The notes below the pieces were generated by a model that did not search any database, was not told the DNA's origin, and saw only the letters and a list, made by a program, of their open reading frames with translations. From Archivesica marissinica (taxonomy: Eukaryota > Mollusca > Bivalvia > Venerida > Vesicomyidae): DNA of 64,000 nucleotides. The position numbers and the translations under genes are program-made. Shown one piece after another: positions 20,501 through 35,719 of this stretch; within the stretch, counting starts at the first letter, position 1, and each line of letters starts with the position of its first letter. The DNA is taken from positions 63,590,918 to 63,654,917 of the forward strand of contig CM026387.1 in assembly GCA_014843695.1 (NCBI GenBank), in the 5' to 3' direction.

Positions 20501-21500
20501 NNNNNNNNNNNNNNNNNNNNNNNNNNNNNNNNNNNNNNNNNNNNNNNNNNNNNNNNNNNNNNNNNNNNNNNNNNNNNNNNNNNNNNNNNNNNNNNNNNNN
20601 NNNNNNNNNNNNNNNNNNNNNNNNNNNNNNNNNNNNNNNNNNNNNNNNNNNNNNNNNNNNNNNNNNNNNNNNNNNNNNNNNNNNNNNNNNNNNNNNNNNN
20701 NNNNNNNNNNNNNNNNNNNNNNNNNNNNNNNNNNNNNNNNNNNNNNNNNNNNNNNNNNNNNNNNNNNNNNNNNNNNNNNNNNNNNNNNNNNNNNNNNNNN
20801 NNNNNNNNNNNNNNNNNNNNNNNNNNNNNNNNNNNNNNNNNNNNNNNNNNNNNNNNNNNNNNNNNNNNNNNNNNNNNNNNNNNNNNNNNNNNNNNNNNNN
20901 NNNNNNNNNNNNNNNNNNNNNNNNNNNNNNNNNNNNNNNNNNNNNNNNNNNNNNNNNNNNNNNNNNNNNNNNNNNNNNNNNNNNNNNNNNNNNNNNNNNN
21001 NNNNNNNNNNNNNNNNNNNNNNNNNNNNNNNNNNNNNNNNNNNNNNNNNNNNNNNNNNNNNNNNNNNNNNNNNNNNNNNNNNNNNNNNNNNNNNNNNNNN
21101 NNNNNNNNNNNNNNNNNNNNNNNNNNNNNNNNNNNNNNNNNNNNNNNNNNNNNNNNNNNNNNNNNNNNNNNNNNNNNNNNNNNNNNNNNNNNNNNNNNNN
21201 NNNNNNNNNNNNNNNNNNNNNNNNNNNNNNNNNNNNNNNNNNNNNNNNNNNNNNNNNNNNNNNNNNNNNNNNNNNNNNNNNNNNNNNNNNNNNNNNNNNN
21301 NNNNNNNNNNNNNNNNNNNNNNNNNNNNNNNNNNNNNNNNNNNNNNNNNNNNNNNNNNNNNNNNNNNNNNNNNNNNNNNNNNNNNNNNNNNNNNNNNNNN
21401 NNNNNNNNNNNNNNNNNNNNNNNNNNNNNNNNNNNNNNNNNNNNNNNNNNNNNNNNNNNNNNNNNNNNNNNNNNNNNNNNNNNNNNNNNNNNNNNNNNNN
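20501..21500. other. Assembly gap (1,000 N)
   Basis: Exactly 1,000 undetermined bases, probably a fixed-size placeholder. The ORFs running through it have no meaning. It separates the gag gene from the 20-bp satellite, so their real distance is unknown. Confidence 1.
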
Positions 21501-24500
21501 ATACACAATATGACCATTAAATACACAATATGACCATTAAATATACAATATGACCATTAAATATACAATATGACCATTAAATACACAATATGTCCATTAA
21601 ATACACAATATGACCATTAAATACACAATATGACCATTAAATACACAATATGACCATTAAATACACAATATGACCAACAATATGACCATTACATACACAA
21701 TATGACCATTAAATACACAATATGACCATTACATACACAATATGTCCATTAAATATACAATATGACCATTAAATACACAATATGACCATTAAATACACAA
21801 TATGACCATTAAATACACAATATGACCATTAAATATACAATATGTCCATTAAATACACAATATGACCATTAAATACACAATATGACCATTAAATACACAA
21901 TATGACCATTAAATATACAATATGACCATTAAATATACAATATGACCATTAAATACACAATATGACCATTAAATATACAATATGACCATTAAATATACAA
22001 TATGTCCATTAAATACACAATATGACCATTAAATATACAATATGTCCATTAAATATACAATATGACCATTAAATATACAATATGACCATTAAATATACAA
22101 TATGACCATTAAATATACAATATGTCCATTAAATACACAATATGTCCATTAAATACACAATATGACCATTAAATACACAATATGACCATTAAATATACAA
22201 TATGTCCATTAAATACACAATATGTCCATTAAATACACAATATGTCCATTAAATACACAATATGACCATTAAATACACAATATGTCCATTAAATACACAA
22301 TATGACCATTAAATATACAATATGTCCATTAAATACACAATATGACCATTAAATACACAATATGACCATTAAATACACAATATGACCATTAAATATACAA
22401 TATGTCCATTAAATACACAATATGTCCATTAAATATACAATATGACCATTAAATATACAATATGTCCATTAAATACACAATATGACCATTACATATACAA
22501 TATGACCATTAAATATACAATATGACCATTACATATACAATATGTCCATTAAATATACAATATGACCATTAAATATACAATATGACCATTAAATATACAA
22601 TATGACCATTACATACACAATATGACCATTAAATATACAATATGACCATTAAATATACAATATGTCCATTAAATACACAATATGACCATTAAATATACAA
22701 TATGACCATTAAATATACAATATGTCCATTAAATACACAATATGACCATTAAATACACAATATGACCATTAAATATACAATATGTCCATTAAATACACAA
22801 TATGACCATTAAATATACAATATGTCCATTAAATACACAATATGACCATTAAATATACAATATGACCATTAAATATACAATATGACCATTAAATACACAA
22901 TATGTCCATTAAATACACAATATGACCATTAAATACACAATATGACCATTAAATACACAATATGACCATTAAATACACAATATGACCATTAAATATACAA
23001 TATGACCATTAAATATACAATATGTCCATTAAATACACAATATGACCATTAAATATACAATATGACCATTAAATATACAATATGACCATTAAATACACAA
23101 TATGACCATTACATACACAATATGTCCATTAAATATACAATATGACCATTAAATATACAATATGACCATTAAATATACAATATGTCCATTAAATACACAA
23201 TATGACCATTAAATATACAATATGACCATTAAATATACAATATGACCATTAAATATACAATATGACCATTAAATACACAATATGACCATTAAATACACAA
23301 TATGACCATTAAATATACAATATGACCATTAAATATACAATATGACCATTAAATACACAATATGACCATTAAATACACAATATGACCATTAAATATACAA
23401 TATGACCATTAAATATACAATATGTCCATTAAATACACAATATGACCATTAAATACACAATATGTCCATTAAATACACAATATGACCATTAAATACACAA
23501 TATGTCCATTAAATACACAATATGACCATTAAATACACAATATGACCATTACATACACAATATGTCCATTAAATACACAATATGACCATTAAATATACAA
23601 TATGACCATTAAATACACAATATGTCCATTAAATACACAATATGACCATTAAATATACAATATGACCATTAAATATACAATATGTCCATTACATACACAA
23701 TATGTCCATTAAATACACAATATGACCATTAATTACAATATGACCATTAAATACACAATATGACCATTACATACACAATATCCATTAAATACACAATATG
23801 ACCATAAATACACTATGACCATTAAATACACAATATGACCATTAAATATACAATATGACCATTACATACACAATATGTCCATTACATACACAATATGACC
23901 ATTAAATACACAATATGACCATTAAATACACAATATGTCCATTAAATATACAATATGACCATTAAATATACAATATGTCCATTAAATACACAATATGACC
24001 ATTAAATATACAATATGACCATTAAATATACAATATGACCATTAAATACACAATATGACCATTAAATACACAATATGACCATTACATACACAATATGACC
24101 ATTAAATACACAATATGACCAACAATATGACCATTACATACACAATATGACCATTAAATATACAATATGACCATTAAATACACAATATGACCATTAAATA
24201 CACATATGACCATTACATACACAATATGACCATTAAATACACAATATGACCATTAAATATACAATATGACCATTACATACACAATATGACCATTAAATAC
24301 ACAATATGTCCATTAAATACACAATATGACCATTAAATATACAATATGACCATTAAATATACAATATGACCATTAAATATACAATATGACCATTAAATAC
24401 ACAATATGACCATTAAATATACAATATGACCATTAAATATACAATATGACCATTAAATATACAATATGACCATTAAATATACAATATGTCCATTAAATAC

Positions 24501-24561
24501 ACAATATGACCATTAAATATACAATATGACCATTAAATATACAATATGACCATTAAATATA
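21501..24561. repeat. 20-bp satellite, left block
   Basis: About 153 units of AAATACACAATATGACCATT. Variation is concentrated at three positions: ATA[C/T]ACA, TG[A/T]CC and TTA[A/C]ATA. A truncated junction (GACCAACAATATGACC) marks occasional higher-order units, at about 21674 and 24119 in this block. The left edge is hidden by the gap. Confidence 0.97.
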
Positions 24562-25514
24562 TCATTGAAGTCCCATTACTGACGTCCTAATTCCATGCTA
24601 TTTGTTTAAATTAACGCGATATTTACTGACTCATACACGCGCTCCATTAAATATTTACTAAAGCTGTAGCTATCTGTCAAAATTCAAACAAGAGTAAAAT
24701 GAGACAAAAACAGGTAAACATTTGTTGAAACATGTCACCATATAAAATAATACCTTATCTACTATTACCAAATAAATGTTCATTAAATACCCTTTTTTGG
24801 CCCCAAAAACATTGTTCAGAAATGTTACCATCCGTCCTCTGAAACCAGGCTTTGATTGACAGATCTAATTCCGAAGTACTTTTTCTATAAGGCCAACCTA
24901 AATTTACAGTCCTATCCCTTATAAACAATTTAGTTTTTTACAATCCACAGATGAGGAGAAAGAACAGACACTAAAGAGATTTCCAAGTGTGTATCTCTAA
25001 TATTTGCAAAGTGGAGATTGTGTGACAGAGTTAATTGGGGCAAACTCTGTAACAACTAGGTGCATTTACATATTGCACCACAGTCAGGGTACTTAAAAAG
25101 ACACACATATGTCATTGCTGTACACTAGAGAGGAGTTGAATAAAACAGTTACATAAAACAACAGTTAATAATTTAGTGTTTTAACAGTTATTATGTTAAC
25201 AAATTAAAAATAGATTTTGGAATTATATCTTATATTTGAACTGTTTGAAAAACACCACATAATTAATTAAGATGCCAATTCACTGTTACCCAAGATTACC
25301 AATTGTCACATGTAAAATTACGGACACATTTACAGTAGTTCAGAACAAATCGTGATTACTCTTTGCAAGCACATGCATTTATGTTGAAATTTGATGCAAC
25401 ATGTTGGAAAAGGATTTGTTGACTAAGATATGTATATGTCTTTCTATATTTTACAAACTATTATGCAAATTTTAATGAGTGTTCGTATCCTACCGGAATG
25501 AGGACCCTCGAGGC
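24562..25514. other. 953-bp block interrupting the satellite in phase
   Basis: Non-repetitive, AT-rich sequence starting TCATTGAAGTCCCATTACTG and ending GGACCCTCGAGGC. Removing it with one TA (24560-24561 or 25515-25516) restores a perfect 20-bp unit (ATTAAATATA joined to CAATATG). No inverted termini, ORF or tail was recognised. It is probably an insertion with a TA duplication; a non-autonomous transposon is the simplest guess. Confidence 0.7.
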
Positions 25515-28500
25515 TACAATATGTCCATTAAATACACAATATGACCATTAAATATACAATATGACCATTAAATATACAATATGACCATTAAATATACAAT
25601 ATGACCATTACATATACAATATGTCCATTAAATATACAATATGACCATTAAATATACAATATGACCATTAAATATACAATATGTCCATTAAATACACAAT
25701 ATGTCCATTAAATACACAATATGACCATTAAATATACAATATGACCATTAAATACACAATATGTCCATTAAATATACAATATGACCATTACATACACAAT
25801 ATGACCATTAAATACACAATATGACCATTACATACACAATATGTCCATTAAATATACAATATGACCATTAAATATACAATATGACCATTAAATATACAAT
25901 ATGTCCATTACATACACAATATGTCCATTAAATACACAATATGACCATTAAATACACAATATGACCATTACATACACAATATGACCATTAAATACACAAT
26001 ATGACCAACAATATGACCATTACATACACAATATGACCATTAAATATACAATATGACCATTACATACACAATATGTCCATTAAATATACAATATGTCCAT
26101 TAAATACACAATATGACCATTAAATATACAATATGACCATTAAATATACAATATGACCATTAAATATACAATATGTCCATTAAATATACAATATGACCAT
26201 TAAATATACAATATGTCCATTAAATATACAATATGTCCATTAAATATACAATATGTCCATTAAATACACAATATGTCCATTAAATATACAATATGACCAT
26301 TAAATATACAATATGACCATTAAATATACAATATGACCATTAAATATACAATATGACCATTAAATATACAATATGTCCATTAAATACACAATATGACCAT
26401 TAAATATACAATATGTCCATTAAATATACAATATGACCATTAAATATACAATATGTCCATTAAATACACAATATGTCCATTAAATACACAATATGACCAT
26501 TAAATACACAATATGACCATTAAATATACAATATGTCCATTAAATACACAATATGTCCATTAAATACACAATATGACCATTAAATATACAATATGTCCAT
26601 TAAATATACAATATGACCATTACATACACAATATGACCATTAAATACACAATATGACCATTACATACACAATATGTCCATTAAATATACAATATGACCAT
26701 TAAATATACAATATGTCCATTAAATACACAATATGACCATTAAATATACAATATGACCATTAAATACACAATATGACCATTAAATACACAATATGACCAT
26801 TAAATACACAATATGACCAACAATATGACCATTACATACACAATATGACCATTAAATACACAATATGACCAACAATATGACCATTACATACACAATATGA
26901 CCATTAAATACACAATATGACCATTAAATACACAATATGACCATTAAATATACAATATGTCCATTAAATACACAATATGTCCATTAAATACACAATATGA
27001 CCATTAAATATACAATATGACCATTACATACACAATATGACCATTAAATACACAATATGTCCATTACATACACAATATGACCATTAAATATACAATATGA
27101 CCATTACATATACAATATGTCCATTAAATATACAATATGACCATTAAATACACAATATGACCATTAAATATACAATATGACCATTAAATACACAATATGA
27201 CCATTACATATACAATATGACCATTAAATACACAATATGACCATTACATACACAATATGACCATTAAATATACAATATGACCATTAAATATACAATATGT
27301 CCATTACATACACAATATGTCCATTAAATACACAATATGACCATTAAATACAATATATGACCATTACATACACAATATGACCATTAAATACACAATATGA
27401 CCAACAATATGACCATTACATACACAATATGACCATTAAATACACAATATGACCATTACATACACAATATGTCCATTAAATATACAATATGTCCATTAAA
27501 TACACAATATGACCATTAAATATACAATATGACCATTAAATATACAATATGACCATTAAATATACAATATGTCCATTAAATATACAATATGACCATTAAA
27601 TATACAATATGTCCATTAAATATACAATATGACCATTAAATATACAATATGTCCATTAAATACACAATATGACCATTAAATATACAATATGACCATTAAA
27701 TATACAATATGACCATTAAATATACAATATGTCCATTAAATACACAATATGACCATTAAATATACAATATGTCCATTAAATACACAATATGACCATTAAA
27801 TACACAATATGACCATTAAATATACAATATGTCCATTAAATATACAATATGACCATTAAATATACAATATGTCCATTAAATACACAATATGTCCATTAAA
27901 TACACAATATGTCCATTAAATACACAATATGACCATTAAATATACAATATGTCCATTAAATACACAATATGTCCATTAAATACACAATATGACCATTACA
28001 TACACAATATGACCATTAAATACACAATATGACCATTAAATACACAATATGACCATTACATACACAATATGACCATTAAATATACAATATGTCCATTAAA
28101 TACACAATATGTCCATTAAATATACAATATGACCATTAAATATACAATATGTCCATTAAATACACAATATGACCATTAATAACAATATGACCATTAAATA
28201 TACAATATGACCATTAAATACACAATATGACCATTAAATACACAATATGTCCATTAAATATACAATATGACCATTAAATATACAATATGTCCATTAAATA
28301 CACAATATGACCATTACATATACAATATGACCATTAAATATACAATATGACCATTAAATATACAATATGACCATTACATATACAATATGTCCATTAAATA
28401 TACAATATGACCATTAAATATACAATATGACCATTAAATATACAATATGTCCATTAAATACACAATATGACCATTAAATATACAATATGACCATTAAATA

Positions 28501-29709
28501 TACAATATGACCATTAAATATACAATATGACCATTACATATACAATATGTCCATTAAATATACAATATGACCATTAAATATACAATATGTCCATTAAATA
28601 TACAATATGACCATTAAATACACAATATGACCATTAAATACACAATATGACCATTAAATACACAATATGACCAACAATATGACCATTACATACACAATAT
28701 GACCATTAAATACACAATATGACCAACAATATGACCATTACATACACAATATGACCATTAAATACACAATATGACCATTAAATACACAATATGACCATTA
28801 AATATACAATATGTCCATTAAATACACAATATGTCCATTAAATACACAATATGACCATTAAATATACAATATGACCATTAAATATACAATATGACCATTA
28901 AATACACAATATGTCCATTAAATACACAATATGACCATTAAATATACAATATGACCATTACATACACAATATGTCCATTAAATACACAATATGACCATTA
29001 AATATACAATATGACCATTAAATACACAATATGACCATTACATACACAATATGTCCATTAAATATACAATATGACCATTAAATATACAATATGACCATTA
29101 AATACACAATATGACCATTAAATATACAATATGACCATTAAATACACAATATGTCCATTAAATATACAATATGACCATTAAATATACAATATGTCCATTA
29201 AATATACAATATGACCATTAAATATACAATATGACCATTAAATATACAATATGACCATTAAATACACAATATGACCATTAAATACACAATATGACCATTA
29301 AATACACAATATGACCATTAAATATACAATATGACCATTACATACACAATATGTCCATTAAATATACAATATGACCATTAAATATACAATATGTCCATTA
29401 AATACACAATATGACCAACAATATGACCATTACATACACAATATGACCATTAAATACACAATATGACCATTAAATACACAATATGACCATTAAATACACA
29501 ATATGACCATTAAATACACAATATGTCCATTACATACACAATATGTCCATTAAATACACAATATGACCATTAAATATACAATATGACCATTAAATACACA
29601 ATATGACCATTACATACACAATATGTCCATTACATACACAATATGTCCATTACATACACAATATGACCATTACATACACAATATGACCATTACATACACA
29701 ATATGTCCA
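25515..29709. repeat. 20-bp satellite, right block
   Basis: About 209 more units of the same satellite with the same variant positions. The truncated-junction marker occurs seven times (near 26006, 26817, 26868, 27402, 28669, 28723, 29415). It ends at TGTCCACTGGGTCAG. Confidence 0.97.
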
Positions 29710-30283
29710 CTGGGTCAGTGTTACTTACTGGACACAATTGTGTATGCAAATTGTAAAAAGAAATAACCGTGAGGTCGGTCAGAATTAGTAACCGGTTAAC
29801 CGGACATTCTTTTGGTCAGTTATCCGCATAGCTTAACTTTCAAAATTGTTCATAATTTCGTCAGTGTTAAACACGGATTTGACAATGTTTCTAGTCATTA
29901 CACAGACAAGCGATATCATCGGATATGTGTTTATGAATCATGAACTATATACATCTACATATCTTATATGATACATGTTCAGCTATATACATGTATACAA
30001 CACAGTCTACAGCGCAAGCAATTTGTGATCGCTTTTGAAAGCACGCTGATTAAACAACGGCCTAGCAATTTGTCAGATTAAATCTAGTTCTTGTTCAAAC
30101 ATGGAGATATGGAGGCTATTAGTGTTTATTAGTGTAATACTGGAATTTAATTAGTCAAGTTATCACTGGAATTTGTATTTCCACGAATATTTCGGTGATC
30201 ATGAGATGAAATACAATCATTAATAAACACAAATCTTCTTTTCATTTTATGATTTCCAATGATGTTGGCTAACATATTTGTGT
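29710..30283. other. Non-coding spacer
   Basis: No supported exon, element or repeat. I looked on both strands for missing kinase or GPCR exons and saw none. Confidence 0.5.
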
Positions 30284-30505
30284 TTTTACGTTTATTTATC
30301 GTCGCTACCGGTTGCCCATATGAGCGACGCCTCCTGAAGAGATTAGTTATTTTAGATTTTGGAGGATAGTGCATGATACAGAAAGAGACCCATTCCAGAA
30401 TCTCATCTGGTTCTTTTATGTGCACGGTGTAAAGCACCGACACGAGACCCCTTTTATTAGGGTCAGACGGGGGATCGAACCTGTGATCCCTGGATTAGCA
30501 GTCAT
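30284..30505 (-). mobile_element. SINE-A, 5'-truncated, internally deleted
   Basis: A minus-strand copy with the 3' hairpin and central block. Relative to other copies, about 40 bases between the central block and the head are missing, and the element stops just after the B box (GGGGGATCGAACCTGTGATC in plus reading). Confidence 0.82.
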
Positions 30506-31018
30506 ATATGTTTTTGTATTTTATAATGTATTTGTTATCCACTTTTATTCATTTTAACTGTCCCCGCTGGGAGCCTCATGTCAATCTTGTTAGAAGATGG
30601 AACTTAGGTCCACTATAATGTTCAAGTTAGTTTCTGTCTGCTGTTAATAGTGAAAAAACTGCAGACAAAACAAATTCATTAGAACATACCGACCCGGCTT
30701 TTTATTGGTGCTTTATATGTGTTATAATTTTTATGTTATAGGCCTGAATTTAGGAACTGGCATGACGTGAGGTACCGGGGAGGAGGGCGGTGTCGGGCAA
30801 TAATTAAAAGATGCAATTCACAATTTATATTTACGATCAGTTTAACTTTTATTTATTTATGTGTAAGGTCAAAAATTTGTAAAACTCTGTTCTCGGAATG
30901 TGTAGTAAAGCACATGTATGGATAATTAATGTGCAAATCATTCATTTCGCCATTTCATTTCCCAGGCCGTTTCCCAACAAGTAATAAACATACAGTACCT
31001 TCAAGAAAAACAAGTGCT
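30506..31018. other. Non-coding spacer
   Basis: No supported feature. There is a purine-rich, GC-higher patch at 30772-30796 (GTACCGGGGAGGAGGGCGGT). Confidence 0.5.
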
Positions 31019-31555
31019 GCACTTTCTGCTACATGTAACAGTATGTCAGTACCCATTGACAATAGACATGATGTATGCTATGTTACATGTAACAGTATGT
31101 CAGTACCCATTGACAATAGACATGATGGATGCTAGGTTACATGTAACAGTATGAGAGTACCCATTGACAATATACATGATGGATGCTAGGTTACATGTAA
31201 CAGTATGTCAGTACCCATTGACAATAGACATGATGTATGCTATGTTACATGTAACAGTATGAGAGTACCCATTGACAATAGACATGATGTATGCTATGTT
31301 ACATGTAACAGTATGAGAGTACCCATTGACAATAGACATGATGTATGCTATGTTACATGTAACAGTATGTCAGTACCCATTGACAATATACATGATGGAT
31401 GCTATGTTACATGTAACAATATGTCAGTACCCATTGACAATAGACATGATGGATGCTAGGTTACATTCAACAGTATGTCAGTACCCATTGACAATATACA
31501 TGATGGATGCTATGTTGCATGTAACAGTATGACAGTACCCATTGACAATATACAT
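31019..31555. repeat. 54-bp tandem array with palindrome
   Basis: About ten units: TTACATGTAACAGTATGTCA, GTACCCATTGACAATAGACA, TGATGTATGCTATG. Each has the perfect 10-base palindrome TTACATGTAA. Divisible by three, so it gives artefact ORFs. Confidence 0.94.
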
Positions 31556-31870
31556 GTATGGTGATATATATATGTGTATGCTTCACTGACGTGCTTTGTA
31601 TGGTGATATATATATGTGTATGCTTCACTGACGTGCTTTGTATGGTGATATATATGTGTGTATGCTTCACAGACGTGCTTTGTATGGTGATATATATATG
31701 TGTGTATGTGTATGCTTCACTGACGTGCTTTGTATGGTGATATATATATGTGTGTGTATGCTTCACTGACGTGCTTTGTATGGTGATATATATATGTGTA
31801 TGCTTCACTGACGTGCTTTGTATGGTGATATATATGTGTGTGTATGCTTCCCTGACGTGCTTATATGGTG

Positions 31871-31905
<35 letters not shown>

Positions 31906-34900
31906 ATGTGTGTGTTTGCTTCACTGACGTGCTTTGTATGGTGATATATATGTATGTGTATGCTTCACTGACGTGCGTTGTATGGTGTTATATATATAGT
32001 GTGTATGCTTCACGGACGTGCTTTGTATGGATATATATATGTGTATGTGTGCTTCCCTGACGTGCTTTGTATGGTGATATATATGTGTGTGTGCTTCCCT
32101 GACGTGCTTTGTATGGTGATATATATGTGTGTATGTGCGTGCTTCCCTGGCGTGCTTTGTATGGTGATATATATATGTGTGTGTATGCTTCACTGACGTG
32201 CTTTGTATGGTGATATATATATATGTGTGTGTATGCTTCACTGACGTGCTTTGTATGGTGATATATATGTGTGTGTATGCTTCATTGACGTGCTTTGTAT
32301 GGTGATATATATATGTATGTGTGTGTGCTTCCCTGACGTGCTTTGTATGGTGATATATGTATATATGTATGTGTATGTATGCTTCACTGACGTGCTTTGT
32401 ATGGTGATACATATGTGTGTACTTCCCTGACGTGCTTTGTATGGTGATATATATATATGTGTATGTGTGTGCTTCCCTGACGTACTTTGTATGGTGATAT
32501 ATATGTATGTGTGTGCTTCACTGACGTGCTTTGTATGGTGATATATATATATATGTATGCTTCACTGACGTGCTTTGTATGGTGATATATATATGTGTGT
32601 GTATGCTTCACTGACGTGCTTTGTATGGTGATATATATATGTGTGTATGCTTCACTGACGTGCTTTGTATGGTGATATATATGTGTGTGTGTGCTTCACT
32701 GACGTGCTTTGTATGGTGATATATATGCGTGTGTGTATGCTTCACTGACGTGCTTTGTATGGTGATATATATGTGTGTGTATGCTTCACTGACGTGCTTT
32801 GTATGGTGATATATATATGTGTATGCTTCACTGACGTGCTTTGTATGGTGATATATATATGTGTATGCTTCACTGACGTGCTTTGTATGGTGATATATAT
32901 GTGTGTGGTGTGTGTGTGCTTCACTGACGTGCTTTGTATGGTGATATATATATATGTGTGTGAGCTTCACTGACGTGCTTTGTATGGTGATATATATATA
33001 TATATGTGTGTGTATGCTTCACCGACGTGCTTTGTATGGTGATATATATATATATGTGTGTGTATGCTTCACTGACGTGCTTTGTATGGTGATATATATT
33101 TGTATGCTTCACTTACGTGCTTTGTATGGTGATATATATATGTGTGTATGTGTATGCTTCACTGACGTGCTTTGTATGGTGATATATATGTGTGTGTATG
33201 CTTCACTGACGTGCTTTGTATGGTGATATATATATATGTGTGTATGCTTCACTGACGTGCTTTGTATGGTGATATATATTTGTATGCTTCACTTACGTGC
33301 TTTGTATGGTGATATATATATGTGTGTATGTGTATGCTTCACTGACGTGCTTTGTATGGTGATATTTATATGTGTATGTGTGTGCTTCCCTGACGTACTT
33401 TGTATGGTGATATATATGTATGTGTGTGCGTCACTGACGTGCTTTGTATGGTGATATATATATATGTGTATGCTTCGCTGACGTGCTTTGTATGGTGATA
33501 TATATATTTGTGTAATCTTCACTGACGTGCTTTGTATGGTGATATATATATATGTGTATGCTTCACTGACGTGCTTTGTATGGTGATATATTATATATAT
33601 TATATTCACTAATTCTATATATGTATATATATATATATGTGTATGCTTCACTGACGTGCTTTGTATGGTGATATATATATATGTGTATGCTTCACTGACT
33701 TGCTTTGTATGGTGATATAAATATGTGTGTATGCTTCACTGACGTGCTTTGTATGGTGATATATATATATATGTGTGTGTGCTTCACTGACGTGCTTTGT
33801 ATGGTGATATATATATGTGTGTGTATGCTTCACTGACGTGCTTTGTATGGTGATATATATGTATGTGTGTATGCTTCACTGACGTGCTTTGTATGGTGAT
33901 ATATATATGTGTATGCTTCACTGACGTGCTTTGTATGGTGATATATATGTGTGTGTGTCCTTCCCTGACGTGCTTTGTATGGTGATATATATGTGTGTAT
34001 GCTTCCCTGATGTGCTTTGTATGGTGATATATATATGTTTATGCTTCACTGACGTGCTTTGTATGGTGATATATATATGTGTATGCTTCACTGACGTGCT
34101 TTGTATGGTGATATATATATGTGTATGCTTCACTGACGTGCTTTGTATGGTGATATATATATATATATATATATATATGTGTATGCTTCACTGACGTGCT
34201 TTGTATGGCGATATATATGTGTGTGTATGCTTCACTGACGTGCTTTGTATGGTGATATATATATGTGTGTGTATGCTTCACTGACGTGCTTTGTATGGTG
34301 ATATATATATATATGTGTGTGCTTCCCTGATGTGCTTTGTATGGTGATATATATATGTGTGTGTGCTTCCCTGACGTGCTTTGTATGGTGATATATATAT
34401 ATATATATATATATGTGTATGCTTCACTGACGTGCTTTGTATGGTGATATATATATGTTTATTTATGCTTCACTGACATGCTTTGAATGGTGATATATAT
34501 ATATGTGTGTGTTTGCTTCCCTGATGTGCTTTGTATGGTGATATGTATATATATGTGTGTGCTTCACTGACGTGCTTTGTATGGTGATATATATATGTTT
34601 ATTTATGCTTCACTGACATGCTTTGAATGGTGATATATATATATGTCTGTGTGCTTCCCAGGTGTGCGTTGTATGGTGATATATATATATGTGTGTGTGC
34701 TTCCCTGATGTGCTTTGTATGGTGATATATATATGTGTGTGTGTCCTTCCCTGACGTGCTTTGTATGGTGATATATATGTGTGTGTGTGCTTCACTGACG
34801 TGCTTTGTATGGTGATATATATGTGTATGTGTGCTTCACTGACATGATTTGTATGGTGATGTATACATATGGGTGCTTCCCTGACATGCTTTGTATGGTG

Positions 34901-35076
34901 ATATTTGTGTGTGTATGCTTCACTCGCGTGCTTTGTATGGTGATATGTGTGTGTGTGTGCTTCCCTGGCGTGCTTTGTATGGTGATATATATGTGTGTGT
35001 GCTTCACTGACGAGCTTTGTATGGTGATATATATATATGTGTTTGTGTATGCTTCACTGACGTGCTTTGTATGGTG

Positions 35077-35107
<31 letters not shown>

Positions 35108-35270
35108 CTTCTCTGACGTGCCTTGTATGGTGATATATATATGTGTGTGTGTGTGCTTCCCTGACGTGCTTTGTATGGTGATATATATGTGTGTGTGTGC
35201 TTCCCTGACTTGCTTTGTATGGTGATATATATATGTGTGTGTGTGTGTGCTTCACTGACGAGCTTTGTAT

Positions 35271-35333
<63 letters not shown>

Positions 35334-35395
35334 CTTCCCTGACGTGCTTTGTATGGTGAAATATATGTATGTGTGCTTCACTGACGTGTTTTTTA
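31556..35395. repeat. About 42-bp array with internal (TA)n(TG)n
   Basis: Around 90 units of GCTTCACTGACGTGCTTTG and TATGGTGATATATA followed by (TA)n and (TG)n of variable length, so unit length ranges about 35-65. A GCTTCCCTGACGTGC variant is frequent toward the right. Each unit carries TGACGTG, identical to a CRE half-site/bZIP core and including an ACGTG core. The start is fused to the 54-bp array at ATACATGTATGGTG. His/Tyr/Cys-rich ORFs are artefacts. Confidence 0.95.
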
Positions 35396-35719
35396 TGTGC
35401 TTAATGAACTGAGCGTTTTCATATAACGATGACTTTATTTATAACTTAAATGCCGCAATTAAACCTCGTAGTATTATTATCTTCACCTTATTAAATTGTC
35501 TGCATGCTTTGTGATTCTAGACTTTCTATTTCAGGCATAGATAATATCAGGTATACAATACAATGCTAGTTAGACAGTGTTTTATATTACAAAGATTCAA
35601 ATCAATACAAACTAATGTATTGAAGATATTTTCATTTTCATAGCGAGCTCTAAGCGAGTATTAAGGTAACAAGACTTGAGATGAAAGTGTCGATTTGTTA
35701 TCTAATTTAAAATCTTCGT
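35396..35719. other. Non-coding spacer
   Basis: No supported feature. Confidence 0.5.

Noticed and set aside
20426..21533. ORFs spanning the N run
   Set aside because: They are translations of undetermined bases; only the gag part before 20501 is real sequence.
24562..25514. Helitron identity for the block inside the satellite
   Set aside because: It begins TC, but the end is not CTRR followed by T at an A/T target; the phase fits a TA duplication better.
31467..35412. Many His/Tyr/Ile-rich or Cys/Val-rich ORFs
   Set aside because: Shadows of the (TA)n(TG)n-containing array; unit lengths vary and frames shift constantly.
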